NCBI GenBank assembly: GCA_030710605.1
Contig: CP092879.1
Location: 39,680,842-39,744,841 of the forward strand
Direction of reading: 5' to 3'
Source of the DNA: Cordylochernes scorpioides
Taxonomy: Eukaryota > Arthropoda > Arachnida > Pseudoscorpiones > Chernetidae
DNA length: 64,000 bases
The notes beneath the pieces were generated by a model. It worked only from the letters and a program-made list of their open reading frames with translations. It ran no database searches and was not told the origin of the DNA. The position numbers were made by a program, and so were the translations under genes. The number at the start of each line of letters is the position of its first letter. Within the stretch, counting starts at the first letter, position 1. Shown piece by piece: positions 10,850 through 21,022 of this stretch.

Positions 10850-11380
10850 CAAATATGTAATATTTCTGATGTAATTCTGAATTTCTTTCTATCGAGTTTG
10901 ATAATAACTGGTTTTATTACTTGAGGTGTTTTTTAACTTACATAGAATTGTAGAACGAAGTTTGAGAATTATACCGAAAATGTTTTTTTTGAACGAAAAA
11001 TCGAAATTAATTTAAGGAGAAATAACGATTATTTTTAACCATAGGGATGAAGTATGAAAGGATGAATTGTGAAGAGTAATGATAAACGGAAAAATAAAGT
11101 ATCCAGGGAAGGGAATCGAACCCACAGTGTTCCGTTTACCGGGCAGATGCCATGTCCACTAGGTTAACCTGGACATATTTTTTTCCTTCGTAAATATTAA
11201 ATAAAGTAATTTATAACACAATATAATGCGACTTATGATTGTATAACGAAGTTTGAAAATTATACCGCAAATGTTTCTTTTGAATGAAAAATCGAAATTA
11301 ATTTAAGGAGAAATAACGATTATTAGAGATGGGGATAGGGATGAAGTATGATAGGATAAATTGTGAAGAGTAATGAGATA
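10850..11380 (-). mobile_element. tRNA-derived SINE-like repeat, two partial copies
   Basis: A body segment (aacgaaaaatcgaaattaa..., catagggatgaagtatg, gaagagtaatgataaacgg) occurs at ~10950-11100 and again at ~11240-11380. It also occurs as a fold-back at 57605-57950. On the minus strand the first copy follows a tRNA-like head (11103-11176), so the order head then body fits a SINE. Transposition machinery would come from a LINE. Confidence 0.6.
11103..11176 (-). tRNA. tRNA-like SINE head (not a functional tRNA)
   Basis: Minus strand: GTCCAGG at the 5' side can pair with CCTGGAT at the 3' side (acceptor-like). An A-box-like CCTAGTGGACATGG and a perfect B-box GGTTCGATTCC are present. Aligning the middle with threonine tRNAs would give anticodon GGT, but the base before it is C rather than U and the anticodon and T stems are weakened. 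Best read as a pol III promoter in a tRNA-derived repeat. Confidence 0.55.
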
Positions 11381-11530
11381 AACATAGAATGCTAGGATAA
11401 TGTGGAACCTGAAAGAATTAACTGAGAGAGATTTCTATGAAATAATTTCTCATTTCTACTTATTACTAACATTACTTCTTGTTTAGTAGAATCCTGTATA
11501 GGACTAATGACTTAACCATTATTATATATA

Positions 11531-11706
11531 CAGTTAAACCTGTCTATAGCGCCCCCTCTTGGGACTCACCAAAATAGGGTGCTATAGAGAGGGGGTTCTA
11601 TAGACAGGTCACTTTTAATGTAAATCGCATCGTCCTACGTATTTAAAATCTGGCGCTATAGAGAGGGAGGTGCTATTTAGGGGGGCGATATAGACAGGTT
11701 TAACTG
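11531..11706. mobile_element. Tigger/pogo-type MITE
   Basis: 176-bp element with terminal inverted repeats CAGTTAAACCTGTCTATA / mirror image, about 25 of 26 outer bases matching, flanked by TA on both sides (11529-11530 and 11707-11708). CAGT ends and a TA target fit the Tigger/pogo group. There is no ORF. A half-copy lies near 35573, and the same cctgtctata motif recurs in the minisatellite at 21070-22050. Confidence 0.85.
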
Positions 11707-11890
11707 TAATATATACATCTACCCCATCTTTGGAATATGTAGTTAATTCAAATTTTCTCTCTGTAATTAATCCTTTTGAATACTTACACACACTAATTAT
11801 ACAAACTAAACCCATAAGTATATCTAATGGTGTCAGGAAGAGATAATTTGATATAACATTTCATGTAATATATATAGATATATATATATC

Positions 11891-12535
11891 TTAGATAATA
11901 AAATGCATATATTGGATTTAATAAAATATTTATTTTGCCAATATTTCGGCTGGCTGAACGCCAACCTTTATCGAGGCATCACATTTTTGTATACACAAAC
12001 TCAACGCCGCATAGTGTCATAATATCACAGTTGAAATCAATTAAAATACAGAGTAGGCGGGAGAAATTTTGTGCGTTAAATATTATTATAAAAATGCAAT
12101 CAAATATGTAAAATATCTTAAAATGTTAAAGGAAAAAAATGAGTTCTATCTTATATTTAAATTTTTTTTGTAATAATTACATAAAAATAATTCATTAATA
12201 ACTCATTAATAACTCTTAATGAGTTATTAATGAATTATTTTTATGTAATTATTACAAAAAAAAAATTAAATATAAGATAGAACTCATTTTTTTCCTTTAA
12301 TATTTTAAGATATTTTACATATTTGATTGCATTTTTATAATAATTTTTAACGCACAAAATTTCTCCCGACTACTCTGTATTTTAATTGATTTCAACTGTG
12401 ATATTATGACACTATGCGGCGCTGAGTTTGTGTATACAAAAATGTGATGCCTCGATAAAGGTTGGCGTTCAGCCAGCCGAAATATTGGCAAAATAAATAT
12501 TTTATTAAATCCAATATATGCATTTTATTATCTAA
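11891..12535. mobile_element. 645-bp near-perfect palindrome (fold-back element)
   Basis: Arms 11891-12212 and 12216-12535 are almost exact reverse complements with practically no loop. Each arm carries gccaatatttcggctggc and gaacgccaacctttatcgag, the hammerhead-like motif of the 8640-8860 element, and outer ends tagataataaaatgcat. There is no ORF. A transcript would form a ~320-bp hairpin. Confidence 0.88.
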
Positions 12536-12577
12536 TGAATTAAGTATGGATTGCTCTATTTTCAAATATATATATGT

Positions 12578-13425
12578 GATGAGAATTCCAGTAGCTTTTG
12601 TAGAGATCTTGTCGACTTAAATGTAATGAAAGATCCTGTCGATTACTGTAATGAGTTGAGTTACGGTTGCTCTTGTTGTACTGTGTTGACCAAGAGGAAC
12701 AGTCAGGATGTAGAGTTTTCCAGTACCTCTCTGCACCTTGGAAGACCTTTAAAAGTTCTCACAAAATACAGGCAGTCGTGGTCGAGGCAGAGTGGAAAGC
12801 TGGGGATATCCACACAAAAAACGAAGACACAGTTACACTAAGAAAGTTCCGTTAACAGATAAAAGCTGAGCTAGAAGCGCAAGATGGAGATAGACGAGTT
12901 CTTCCTAACTACATGTTGGATGAGATCGACATAACATACGACCGACGCGGCTTGCACTAAGGGTGGACTAAACTAAACTGAACTGAACTGTCTGAACTGA
13001 GCTGTGCTGTCAAGTCCCTGTAAGGTGATGATTTATAGGTTAAAGACGGGGTGACCTTATGTGACATGGGCGTTTCTGAGAAAAGGGGGGCCTTGGCATG
13101 TCCAGGTGTGAGAGGGGTCTCTGCATTCCACCACATGTGACAGTGTGGGTGGCCTTGTTTGTGGGAATTGTAAATCTACCTGATTTATGAGTTCCATCTT
13201 TAGACTGTTGTTTTGGCAATACTATGCTCGATCTCTGCTTTAGCTCAACTCTTAAATCTATTACAGATTTTATTCATTAAATTGTACAAATAACATTACA
13301 TAGGTGATGCAATGACACAGATTAATCATGCGCATAATTATTTATAGATGTGTTTCTATATACAACTTGGCAATCTTGTTATAAGTTATCTACACCATAT
13401 GAGGTTGTTGTTTTAAATTACCATA
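12578..13425 (-). repeat. long direct repeat, left copy
   Basis: Matches 17300-18152 base for base over most of its length. It contains several copies of a gatcctgtcgactta-like motif at one end and a ctgaactgaactg-type simple repeat near 12970. On the minus strand it would be the downstream LTR, with AATAAA-like tttatt near 13270. Confidence 0.85.
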
Positions 13426-16400
13426 GATGAGCCCCGGGAGTGAAAGGGTTTATCCGGGTTTAGGCGGGTAAAGCCTCTCTAACACAGGTAAGTAATTAAA
13501 ATTTCTTTTAATTAATTTAAACTGTGAGGGTTAAAAAGGGCTATAACAAGATGATATTTGTTGGATATATAAAAGTGAAATAAAAATGACATTTTGTTTG
13601 ATTAACAAAAAGATGATTAAAATAAAATGATGCCATAAAAATTCACATCCAAAGAGAATATTGGTGGGCGTTGGACAGGGTTAGTAGTTAAAGAATAAGC
13701 AATTGTGAGATTTACACATGCAATCAAATACTTAGGTCCAGGTGCAAAGCGAGGATATGGACTTGAGCGTCTTCCTAGGCAATGTTTCACCTGTGATCCT
13801 GTATAGGGTAACAGTGCTCTGTCACAATTGTAGTGTTATTGGGTTGAAAAGTTGTTGAAGAATATGTAATTGTTAGAAGTGCTCATGTAAACCAAATACT
13901 CAGATCCAGGTGCAAAGCGAGGATATAGACTTGAGCTGTCTTCCTTGGCAATGTTTCACTTGCGATCCTATATAAGGGTTACAGTGTTTTGTCACAATTT
14001 TAGGATTATTGGGTTAAAAGTTGTTGAAGAAAAGTTGCTTATTAATATGATTGAGAAAGGAGTGAAATAGAGCCATGCGATAAGTAGAATTGTAGCGACA
14101 GTAGGTGATCTGACTTGACTCGAAATCAAAGGTTGAATGTGGTCCGCTAGAGCTGAAAAAAAAGTTGAAAGTTGAAAAAAGTGAACGCTTTGTGAATGCG
14201 TTGGTGATTTGCTCTGCGGATGAAATGAAATAAACTCTTGAAGCTTGTTCAGACCAGAAGTTTGGATTTGTAAGTCTGGGGAACTGTGTTCAAGGAGTTT
14301 GTTGAATTACGAAATCAAAAAATAAATTGTCAAGCAGTGCTGTCGTTTTTCTACATTGATGTGACGCAAGGACTGAAAAGATAGTGATGAAAAATATAGG
14401 GGATTGGTTAAAGAATATGATTGTTGAAAACGATTGTTGTAGATGCCCGATAGTGGATGATAAACTTTGTCAGATAATAAAGGTATTTAAACAACTAAAA
14501 TATAGTGAATAGAAATATAGAAATATGATTGCGGGTACAAAAAGTGTAAGTGGACAAGATTAAACCTGTAATATATAAAATATATAATAAATAATAAAAT
14601 AAAAATAATTTTTGAAACAATTAGATGTTTTACAATACTAAAATAATATCATTAAAAATAAAAGTAAATTTGATTAAAGGTTTTTTTTTTTTAATGTTGG
14701 ATTAAAAAATTTGTTTATATAATTGAAAGGTAAGAATAAGAATAATTATTCAAGATTTTATACAAAATTTATAATATAATTGAAGGTTATTAATGATTGG
14801 ATAAATTTTAAGTAGTGTAAAATTGAACAAAAATTGTCTCTTTTGACGAAAAGTTACAGTTGTGGTGTGTGACTAGATTATATCCCTTTGGTAACATCGG
14901 TGTTTCTATGACTCTGGAACTGGGAATATGTGAAATGATCTTTTCGTTTGTCCTCAATGCTGGTATGTAGAGAATGATTTCTCTTTCGCGTTAAAAAGTC
15001 TATATAAGACTTAACCAAATTGTTTTAATTGGTGTTATCAATTAACATGTAAAATGTTTAAAGTATGTTGTGTTGTGATATCTCGTTGGTGAGATTTGTG
15101 AGATTCTCGAGGAAATCTAAATGGTTGGTGTGACACATGTGTTCAAAATGGCGTCATGAAGCTAGCGGTCAAGATGATCTGCCTTGAGGGGGAAGAGAGG
15201 GCATGTCAAGGGGAGTGACGTCAAAAAAGGGCGTCCACTTCCTTTTTTTTTCACGGAAATTCTATTTTTGGGGTGATCACACATGTGGGATGGCTTGCTA
15301 TGTTTGAGATTTACTCGAAACTGACTTTCTCCTTTTGTTGAGTTGGCAATTTACTGTTATAATTGAAAGATATGCTTTTTTCGGTGTTTTGTAGTTGTTG
15401 TGTTTCGAATTTAGTTTAGACTTAGAAAAAATGTTATTAGGTGATGTCAGGTTTAGATGTGTGGTGAAAGTTCGATTTTCAACGTGGACACGCTTTGAGT
15501 TGAGATGTGGTGTCACAGGCGTGAAGGCGTCTTTGGCCTGAAAAGTGAAAAAGTTTTGTGGTGTGGCACTGTGACACGAAGTGAGAAATGTGAATAAAAA
15601 GGTGTCACGTGAAGTCTTAGTTTGGCACAAAATCTAACCTGTTTCACCATGAATAACAAATTTAATAAAGTCATGGGTGGTTGTTGTATGAAACACATCG
15701 AGAGAATATTTGACTGTTAGTGGATTTGGCAAGTTTAATGTGAAATTATTTTATTGTGGCGACGATATAGAGTTAAGTGGAGGCTTGTGTGGCTCAAGAT
15801 TTGGATTTGTGTGTTAAGTCGCGCACTAAAAATGGTTGCCAATTGTATAAAGTGATGTGTGAGTGTTGTAACATTTGTTGAGAGAGATTTATTGATGCTT
15901 AATTATGCATGTAAAAAGTAGAGACGAGGGAGTGTATCTAAGTTAGAATAAAATGTTAATAAGTTTGGTAGGTTGTGACCTAATTTAGCTACTGGCGATG
16001 AAGTGGAGGGAATCTTTATTTTCAACTTGTTTTGGGAAAGATAGTTGTTTTCCCTAGTGGTGTTTTTGAAGATATTGTATCTTCCGATTTTTGCAATTTA
16101 AAAAAAATGCGATTCACCTATGCTAATTTACATTTAAGATTTGAATATATTTTTCAAATCGTTGATTATGGTAGCGTTAAAATGATTCTTGTAAAAGGGC
16201 AATGTCGTGAGAGTTACAAATAATTTGAATTGGGCGCTTACTTAAAATGGTGAACATTACCAAATTTTAAGAATTGATAAAGATATTGGTCTTTTGATAT
16301 AAAGATAACTAATAAGTAAAACAAAAATAAGTTGAGAATTATGATGAATGAGATTTTTAAAAAAATAATAATAAGGATTTTTTTTTTCAAGTTGTAGACT

Positions 16401-16781
16401 TGGATAGTACCATTTTAGGTAAATTTAGGAAAGGCATGTAAGATTAGTAAATTAGTAAAAATGCGTGATGGGCGAAATTTTTTTTTTTTTTTTATGAGTA
16501 AAATTGAGAGTAATAACTTGAAATTTATAATCTGATTAAAATTAAAGTAAATTTGATACATGAGATTGTGAAGGTTTTAAAAATTGACTAAAAATTGATA
16601 TAAAAAAGCTAAAGTTTGAATTAAGAATGTAAAAATAATTAAAAATTGAATTAAAAATGGTATAAAAAAGGTAAAAATTGGATTTTAAAATGCTTAAAGT
16701 GAAAATATAAATACAAAATTTATAGGGAATCAAGTTTTGAACTTGAGGATAAAGTTAAGGTAGGTTTTTTTAAAAACTTAC

Positions 16782-17151
16782 AGTTGTGTGAAAGTTCAGT
16801 CAGGAAACTTGGTCTTGGCTTGTATTCCTGCTGACGTTGAAGACGCTCCATGTAGAGCTTGTAGACGCTTGTAGCTTCTGTGAAGTTGATTGTGGCTTGT
16901 TGCCTTGAGCATTGTCTCGACGATGTCAAGTCGAAGGTGTGGAACTTGTCACAGGGTTTGGGCCACATCGCTGCTCGGTTTCCATGACTTGCGGGAATAT
17001 CGGGGCTGTCGTTGGCGCGGTCAGCTTGCTCCCGACGTTGGCGATCGGTTAGCGGGTATGCGGAAGTCCGTTGGGGCGGCGTTTCTTCCGTAAATATCTT
17101 GGGGAGAGATTGCTTGGACGTTTCGTTGGTATGGCGGGCTTGTTCCTCCAT
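16782..17151 (-). CDS. exon-like ORF of unknown function (ends at a splice donor)
   Basis: ATG at 17151-17149 has a strong initiation context (A at -3, G at +4). The frame is open for 143 codons, but a good donor site, CT|GTAAGTTT, lies at 16781-16776, so the coding exon may end after about 123 codons; the codons beyond are serine-rich low complexity. The segment is GC-richer than its surroundings. The product is hydrophilic, with an N-terminal KQSLPKIF, arginine/aspartate-rich stretches and YKLYMERLQRQQEYKPRPSF near the end; I recognise no domain. On the minus strand it starts ~150 bp downstream of the right direct repeat, where the first ORF of an LTR element would sit. It could equally be a captured host exon. 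The overlapping plus-strand ORF is a shadow. Confidence 0.4.
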
Positions 17152-17217
17152 CTTCGCTCTTTCTCGTTTCCTATCTGAACAGTCTTCTTATCTTCTTCGT
17201 TGTGTCATTCTTCGTTT

Positions 17218-17299
17218 TGGTCATCCTGTCGGCTTAAATGTGATGATGAGTTGCTGTCGACTTATCTGTGATGAGATCCTGTCGACTCATGTAATAAGA
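17218..17299. repeat. tandem gatcctgtcgact motif abutting the right direct repeat
   Basis: Variants of tcctgtcg(a/g)ctta...tg recur four or five times from 17225 into the repeat copy (17325-17375). The left boundary of the right repeat therefore falls inside a small tandem array, which blurs where the LTR starts. Confidence 0.6.
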
Positions 17300-18152
17300 G
17301 ATGAGAATTCCAGTAGCTTTTGTAGAGATCCTGTCGACTTAAATGTAATGAAAGATCCTGTCGATTACTGTAATGAGTTGAGTTACGGTTGCTCTTGTTG
17401 TACTGTGTTGACCAAGAGGAACAGTCAGGATGTAGAGTTTTCCAGTACCTCTCTGCACCTTGGAAGACCTTTAAAAGTTCTCACAAAATACAGGCAGTCG
17501 TGGTCGAGGCAGAGTGGAAAGCTGGGGATATCCACACAAAAAACGAAGACACAGTTACACTAAGAAAGTTCCGTTAACAGATAAAAGCTGAGCTAGAAGC
17601 GCAAGATGGAGATAGACGAGTTCTTCCTAACTACATGTTGGATGAGATCGACATAACATACGACCGACGCGGCTTGCACTAAGGGTGGACTAAACTAAAC
17701 TGAACTGAACTGTCTGAACTGAGCTGTGCTGTCAAGTCCCTGTAAGGTGATGATTTATAAGTTAAAGACGGGGTGACCTTATGTGACATGGGCGTTTCTG
17801 AGAAAAGGGGGGCCTTGGCATGTCCAGGTGTGAGAGGGGTCTCTGCATTCCACCACATGTGACAGTGTGGGTGGCCTTGTTTGTGGGAATTGTAAATCTA
17901 CCTGATTTATGAGTTCCATCTTTAGACTGTTGTTTTGGCAATACTATGCTCGATCTCTGCTTTAGCTCAACTCTTAAATCTATTACAGATTTTATTTATT
18001 TATCCACTTTGTACAAATAACATTACATAGGTGATGCAATGACACAGATTAATCATGCGCATAATTATTTATAGATGTGTTTCTATATACAACATGGCAA
18101 TCTTGTTATAAGTTATCTACACCATATGAGGTTGTTGTTTTAAATTACCATA
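17300..18152 (-). repeat. long direct repeat, right copy
   Basis: Second copy of the 12578-13425 repeat; on the minus strand it would be the 5' LTR of the element. It differs mainly in an 8-bp length change near 18000. Confidence 0.85.
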
Positions 18153-18174
18153 TATATCTATATATATTATAATA

Positions 18175-18385
18175 AATAAGGCATATCCTGACCAGGAGTA
18201 CATGTGCTTTTTAAATGGCAGATTTGTGGATGTTTTTTCTTGATTTATCAAGAAATTGGGTAGGCCAAATATCAGGTAACAGATTAAATCAATGTTTTGT
18301 TGATTTCTGTTCCACTAGATGGTGCTCTGCCTTCTAAAAAGCACATATGCTCCTGATCAGAAAATGCCTACTTTGTTTTTAATAT
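18175..18385. repeat. fold-back repeat, second subfamily of the hammerhead family
   Basis: Arms aaggcatatcctgaccagga...agtacatgtgcttttt and mirror (aaaaagcacatatgctcctgatcag) flank a centre with cttgatttatcaagaaa and ggccaaatatc. Half copies are at 31795-31880 and 59808-59945. It shares the layout tttggcc / tgattnatcaagaaa with the 6954-7404 family but not the ribozyme core. Confidence 0.65.
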
Positions 18386-18454
18386 CAACACCTGACCCTT
18401 TTATTTTATTTTTATTCTATAGTTTTTTAACATATATATATATATATTCAAAAA

Positions 18455-18545
18455 TATTAATACATTGGATTTATAAATATTTTTATTATTCCGATATTTC
18501 GAGGGGCAACTCGCCTCTCTTTATCAAGGATGTTTGTATTTCTCA
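18455..18545 (-). repeat. hammerhead-like repeat fragment
   Basis: Minus strand: CCTTGATAAAG, GAGGCGAGTTGCCCCTC as stem and loop, then GAAATATCGG. The order (T)TGATRA - stem - GAAA - TC resembles PLE hammerheads with decayed core bases. Confidence 0.4.
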
Positions 18546-18740
18546 CTAAAACACATGAGAACACGAGTATCACTCTCGTTCTACAAGACCAATGAAATAT
18601 TACAGTTAAATATTATATTATATACATTTATATATATACACAAGTATATATATGAATAGGTATACTATATATATATGGTATATAATATAAGTATTCTAAA
18701 TCTATGGTCAAACATAAATGAATAGTTAATAATGAAAATA

Positions 18741-20036
18741 AAGAGGGTGTTCACACTTATAGGAAACAAGTTTATTATAAAATATTAAAAATTAACACCA
18801 TATTTGAAAATTTTCAAATGTTCTATTTGAAAGCCTTTTTGTTTATTTTTAGAACGGCACCTGATTTTCCACGATAGCAGACACTTTCTGATCATGGTCA
18901 TACTCAAAAGATCCCATTCTTCCTTTACCACTTTCCAGAGACCTTCAATTGTCTAAGGGGGTCTCTTTCCAAGTGCTCTTTTAAGGCATCCAAAAATGCA
19001 AAAATCCATCGGGGCTAAATCAGGAGATTTTACAGGAGTTCTGTTCTTTGGAATAGTGTTGATTCCTGTTCTTTGCCTTAGATCTTCCAAATAAGCTCGG
19101 GTTGAAGATGAGGTATGACTTGTGGCGTTATCATGGTGAAACCAGACTTTGTTGCTCTGTTTTCCATAGATAGAGGGAATATCATTTATAAATATAGGTT
19201 CTAAAATGTTGTTTTGATAGTACTCCGAGTTTATTTTGGCATTTCTTTAAACTTTTATTTTTAATTTTCCTTCATATGATATACCGCATGCCACCATAAA
19301 CCTTTGGGGTAACTTTCGGCACATTCCTTCAACCAAATTGGCCTAGATTTTTCCACCCTTTTTTGATAGTATATAGCTCTTTTTCTGTCGCAATCGGTTA
19401 AATATACCCATGCCTCGTCATATGTAACAATAAATTTCCATCTATCAGCTGCCAAGAAATTTTCATAAAAATATTTGCTGATAGTGTGTCGCTGGCTCTG
19501 AAACAATTTGTGAACCGCATGTTTTTTTGTAGCTTTTAGGCCTAAATCTTTATTTATTATTTTATTTATTGTTGACACTGATGTTCCTATTAATTTGGCT
19601 ATATCTCTTTGTGGCATAGGATTTTCTTTTGTAATATATTATTTTCACTTTTTTGACAGTTGCAGGAGTGAGTTCTCACAGATATAGGGTGATAATCCTT
19701 TGTCCATTTCTTCGTAGGTGCTTTGAAAAAAACTTGATATTTTTTCGTGAATAATATTATAAATACCTTTTTTAGAAATGTTGATATCATCTTGATTGCA
19801 TATTTTAATTATGTCCAAATAGGTAAGATTAGCTCTGGAAAGTGGTAAAGGAAGAATGGGATCTTTTGAGTATGACCATGATCAGAAAGTGTCTCTTATC
19901 GTGGAAAATCAGGTGCCGTTCTGTAAATAAACAAAAAGGCTTTCAAATAGAACATTTGAAAATTTTCAAATATGGTGTTAATTTTTAATATTTTATAATA
20001 AAACTTGTTTCCTATAAGTGTGAACACCCTCTGTAT
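18741..20036 (-). mobile_element. mariner-like element (DD41D, rosa type), snap-back ends
   Basis: Ends gagggtgttcacac / gtgtgaacaccctc next to TA. The outer ~195 bp on each side are inverted copies (18752-18946 and 19837-20030). They include not only the terminal repeat but also the last codons of the transposase, so the right end is an inverted duplicate of the 3' end rather than a normal 5' end. Transposase remnants lie between on the minus strand. Confidence 0.85.
18946..19790 (-). pseudogene. mariner transposase, DD41D, broken
   Basis: 19599-19790 is the N-terminal part. 19261-19617 carries the helix-turn-helix PQRDIAKLIGTSVSTINKII and the first catalytic Asp in VTYDEAWVYL. After a frame break, VWFHHDNATSHT (near 19130) gives the second Asp and SPDLAPMDFCIFG (near 19010) the third. 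There are 41 residues between the second and third Asp, the DD41D spacing of the rosa group rather than DD34D. A stop follows GKRPP near 18945. Frame breaks near 19600 and 19250 plus this stop make it inactive. The enzyme would cut and paste the element at TA sites in the nucleus. Confidence 0.85.
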
Positions 20037-20169
20037 AATACATGTTTTCGAAAAATAAAATATTTGAATTTTATATTATTAAATATATATTTATACAATC
20101 AGTGCACATGATCTAAATATACGATAAAAATGTAAATTTACAGCAACTAATGATATTATTAATAAAGGA

Positions 20170-20290
20170 ATTGATCAAAAATGCGAGGTTTTATTGTTTC
20201 AAGCCGTTTCAAAACGTTTTTAATTCGAATATTTGGATAATTTGAAATTTTTTCTGGTCCTTTAGGGTTCGAATTATCCATGTTCATTTA
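20170..20290. mobile_element. Tigger-type relic fragment
   Basis: gcgaggttttattgtt, ttaattcgaatat, ggtcctttagggttcgaattatcc matches the inverted sequence at 57430-57525 inside the element ending at 58068. Terminal repeats are decayed. Confidence 0.5.
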
Positions 20291-21022
20291 TTTATTTCAA
20301 CGCACAAAACGCGATATCCCGGCTAGGTATAATTGAGTCGATTTACATTTTTAAACAGAAACAGTTATAAACATATTATACAAGAAGAAAAAAAAAGAAA
20401 CAATAAAATATATTAGGAACCTGAACCTTTCAGTTTAGAAAGATAATCATAAATATATTCACAAAAATAGGTAAATCTGTGATAATTCTCTCGAAATATT
20501 CAAGTTCGATTGTATTTTATAAATTTATGTCGTTTTTCTCCAGTTTATATGAATCTTTTTGAGTGTATATGAATAGATAGACGATTGGGAGAAATAAATA
20601 AACATAAAAAAATAGATTTCTTTAACAAGAAAAAAGGGGTTTGACGATCTAAAAATTAAAGCCGGCTAAATTAAAATTTTTCTTTGAAACGACAAAAATA
20701 CATTTATTAATAATTCAATCAGCCTTCATCTCTAAATCATCCATTGGAAATTAAATACGTCCTTATTACTTCTACTTAGAAATATTTCAGTAGTTTTTAT
20801 ATAGAAGATTAGAGCTGGGGATAAGAGTTATGTAAGAGTTCAACAACACAATTACCTTTTATTTTCAACATATTTGTCTCTTTATTTTCTATGTATAATC
20901 CATTATATGTAGTAATTGTATGTTATATAAAATTATATAATTAATATAAAAAGATCATTTCTAGAACAAACTACTTTGTTAAGACGACCACCAGATGTCG
21001 CCGCTTTCCCTATATAAACCTA
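20291..21022. other. AT-rich stretch, no gene seen
   Basis: No ORF or RNA gene recognised. gacgaccaccagatgtcgccgc just before 21022 is GC-richer but unassigned. Confidence 0.55.

Larger units (their letters stand above)
13426..17299. other. interior of the direct-repeat-bounded element
   Basis: The plus strand is poor in C over most of the region (strong strand asymmetry). A ~175-bp tandem duplication lies at about 13700-14030 (gcaaagcgaggatat..., ttgggtt). I see no RT, integrase, protease or zinc-knuckle coding. The only plausible coding exon is 16782-17151 on the minus strand. The 110-aa minus ORF at 15298-15630 is low in complexity and unrecognised. Confidence 0.6.
12578..18152 (-). mobile_element. 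putative large LTR-type element with ~850-bp direct repeats
   Basis: Near-identical direct repeats at 12578-13425 and 17300-18152 bracket 3.9 kb. By eye they differ at about four isolated bases plus one short indel near 13278/18000, so the element is young. Read on the minus strand the repeats begin TGGTAATTTAAAAC and end CTCATC(A), compatible with TG...CA LTRs, but the 5' edge of the right copy differs (T for A) and I find no clear target duplication or primer site. No gag-pol motifs are visible inside. It could be a large non-autonomous LTR element (LARD-like) or a duplication of another kind. Confidence 0.55.

Noticed and set aside
11103-11176. Functional tRNA gene
   Set aside because: Stems are imperfect, the residue before the anticodon is not U, and the sequence is joined to a dispersed repeat body.
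12551-12855. Two ORFs repeated at 17389-17577
   Set aside because: They occur in both direct-repeat copies only because the repeats are nearly identical; no domain and wrong orientation for the proposed element.
17012-17563. 183-aa plus-strand ORF
   Set aside because: It crosses the border of the long direct repeat and lies opposite the better-supported minus ORF; no family resemblance.
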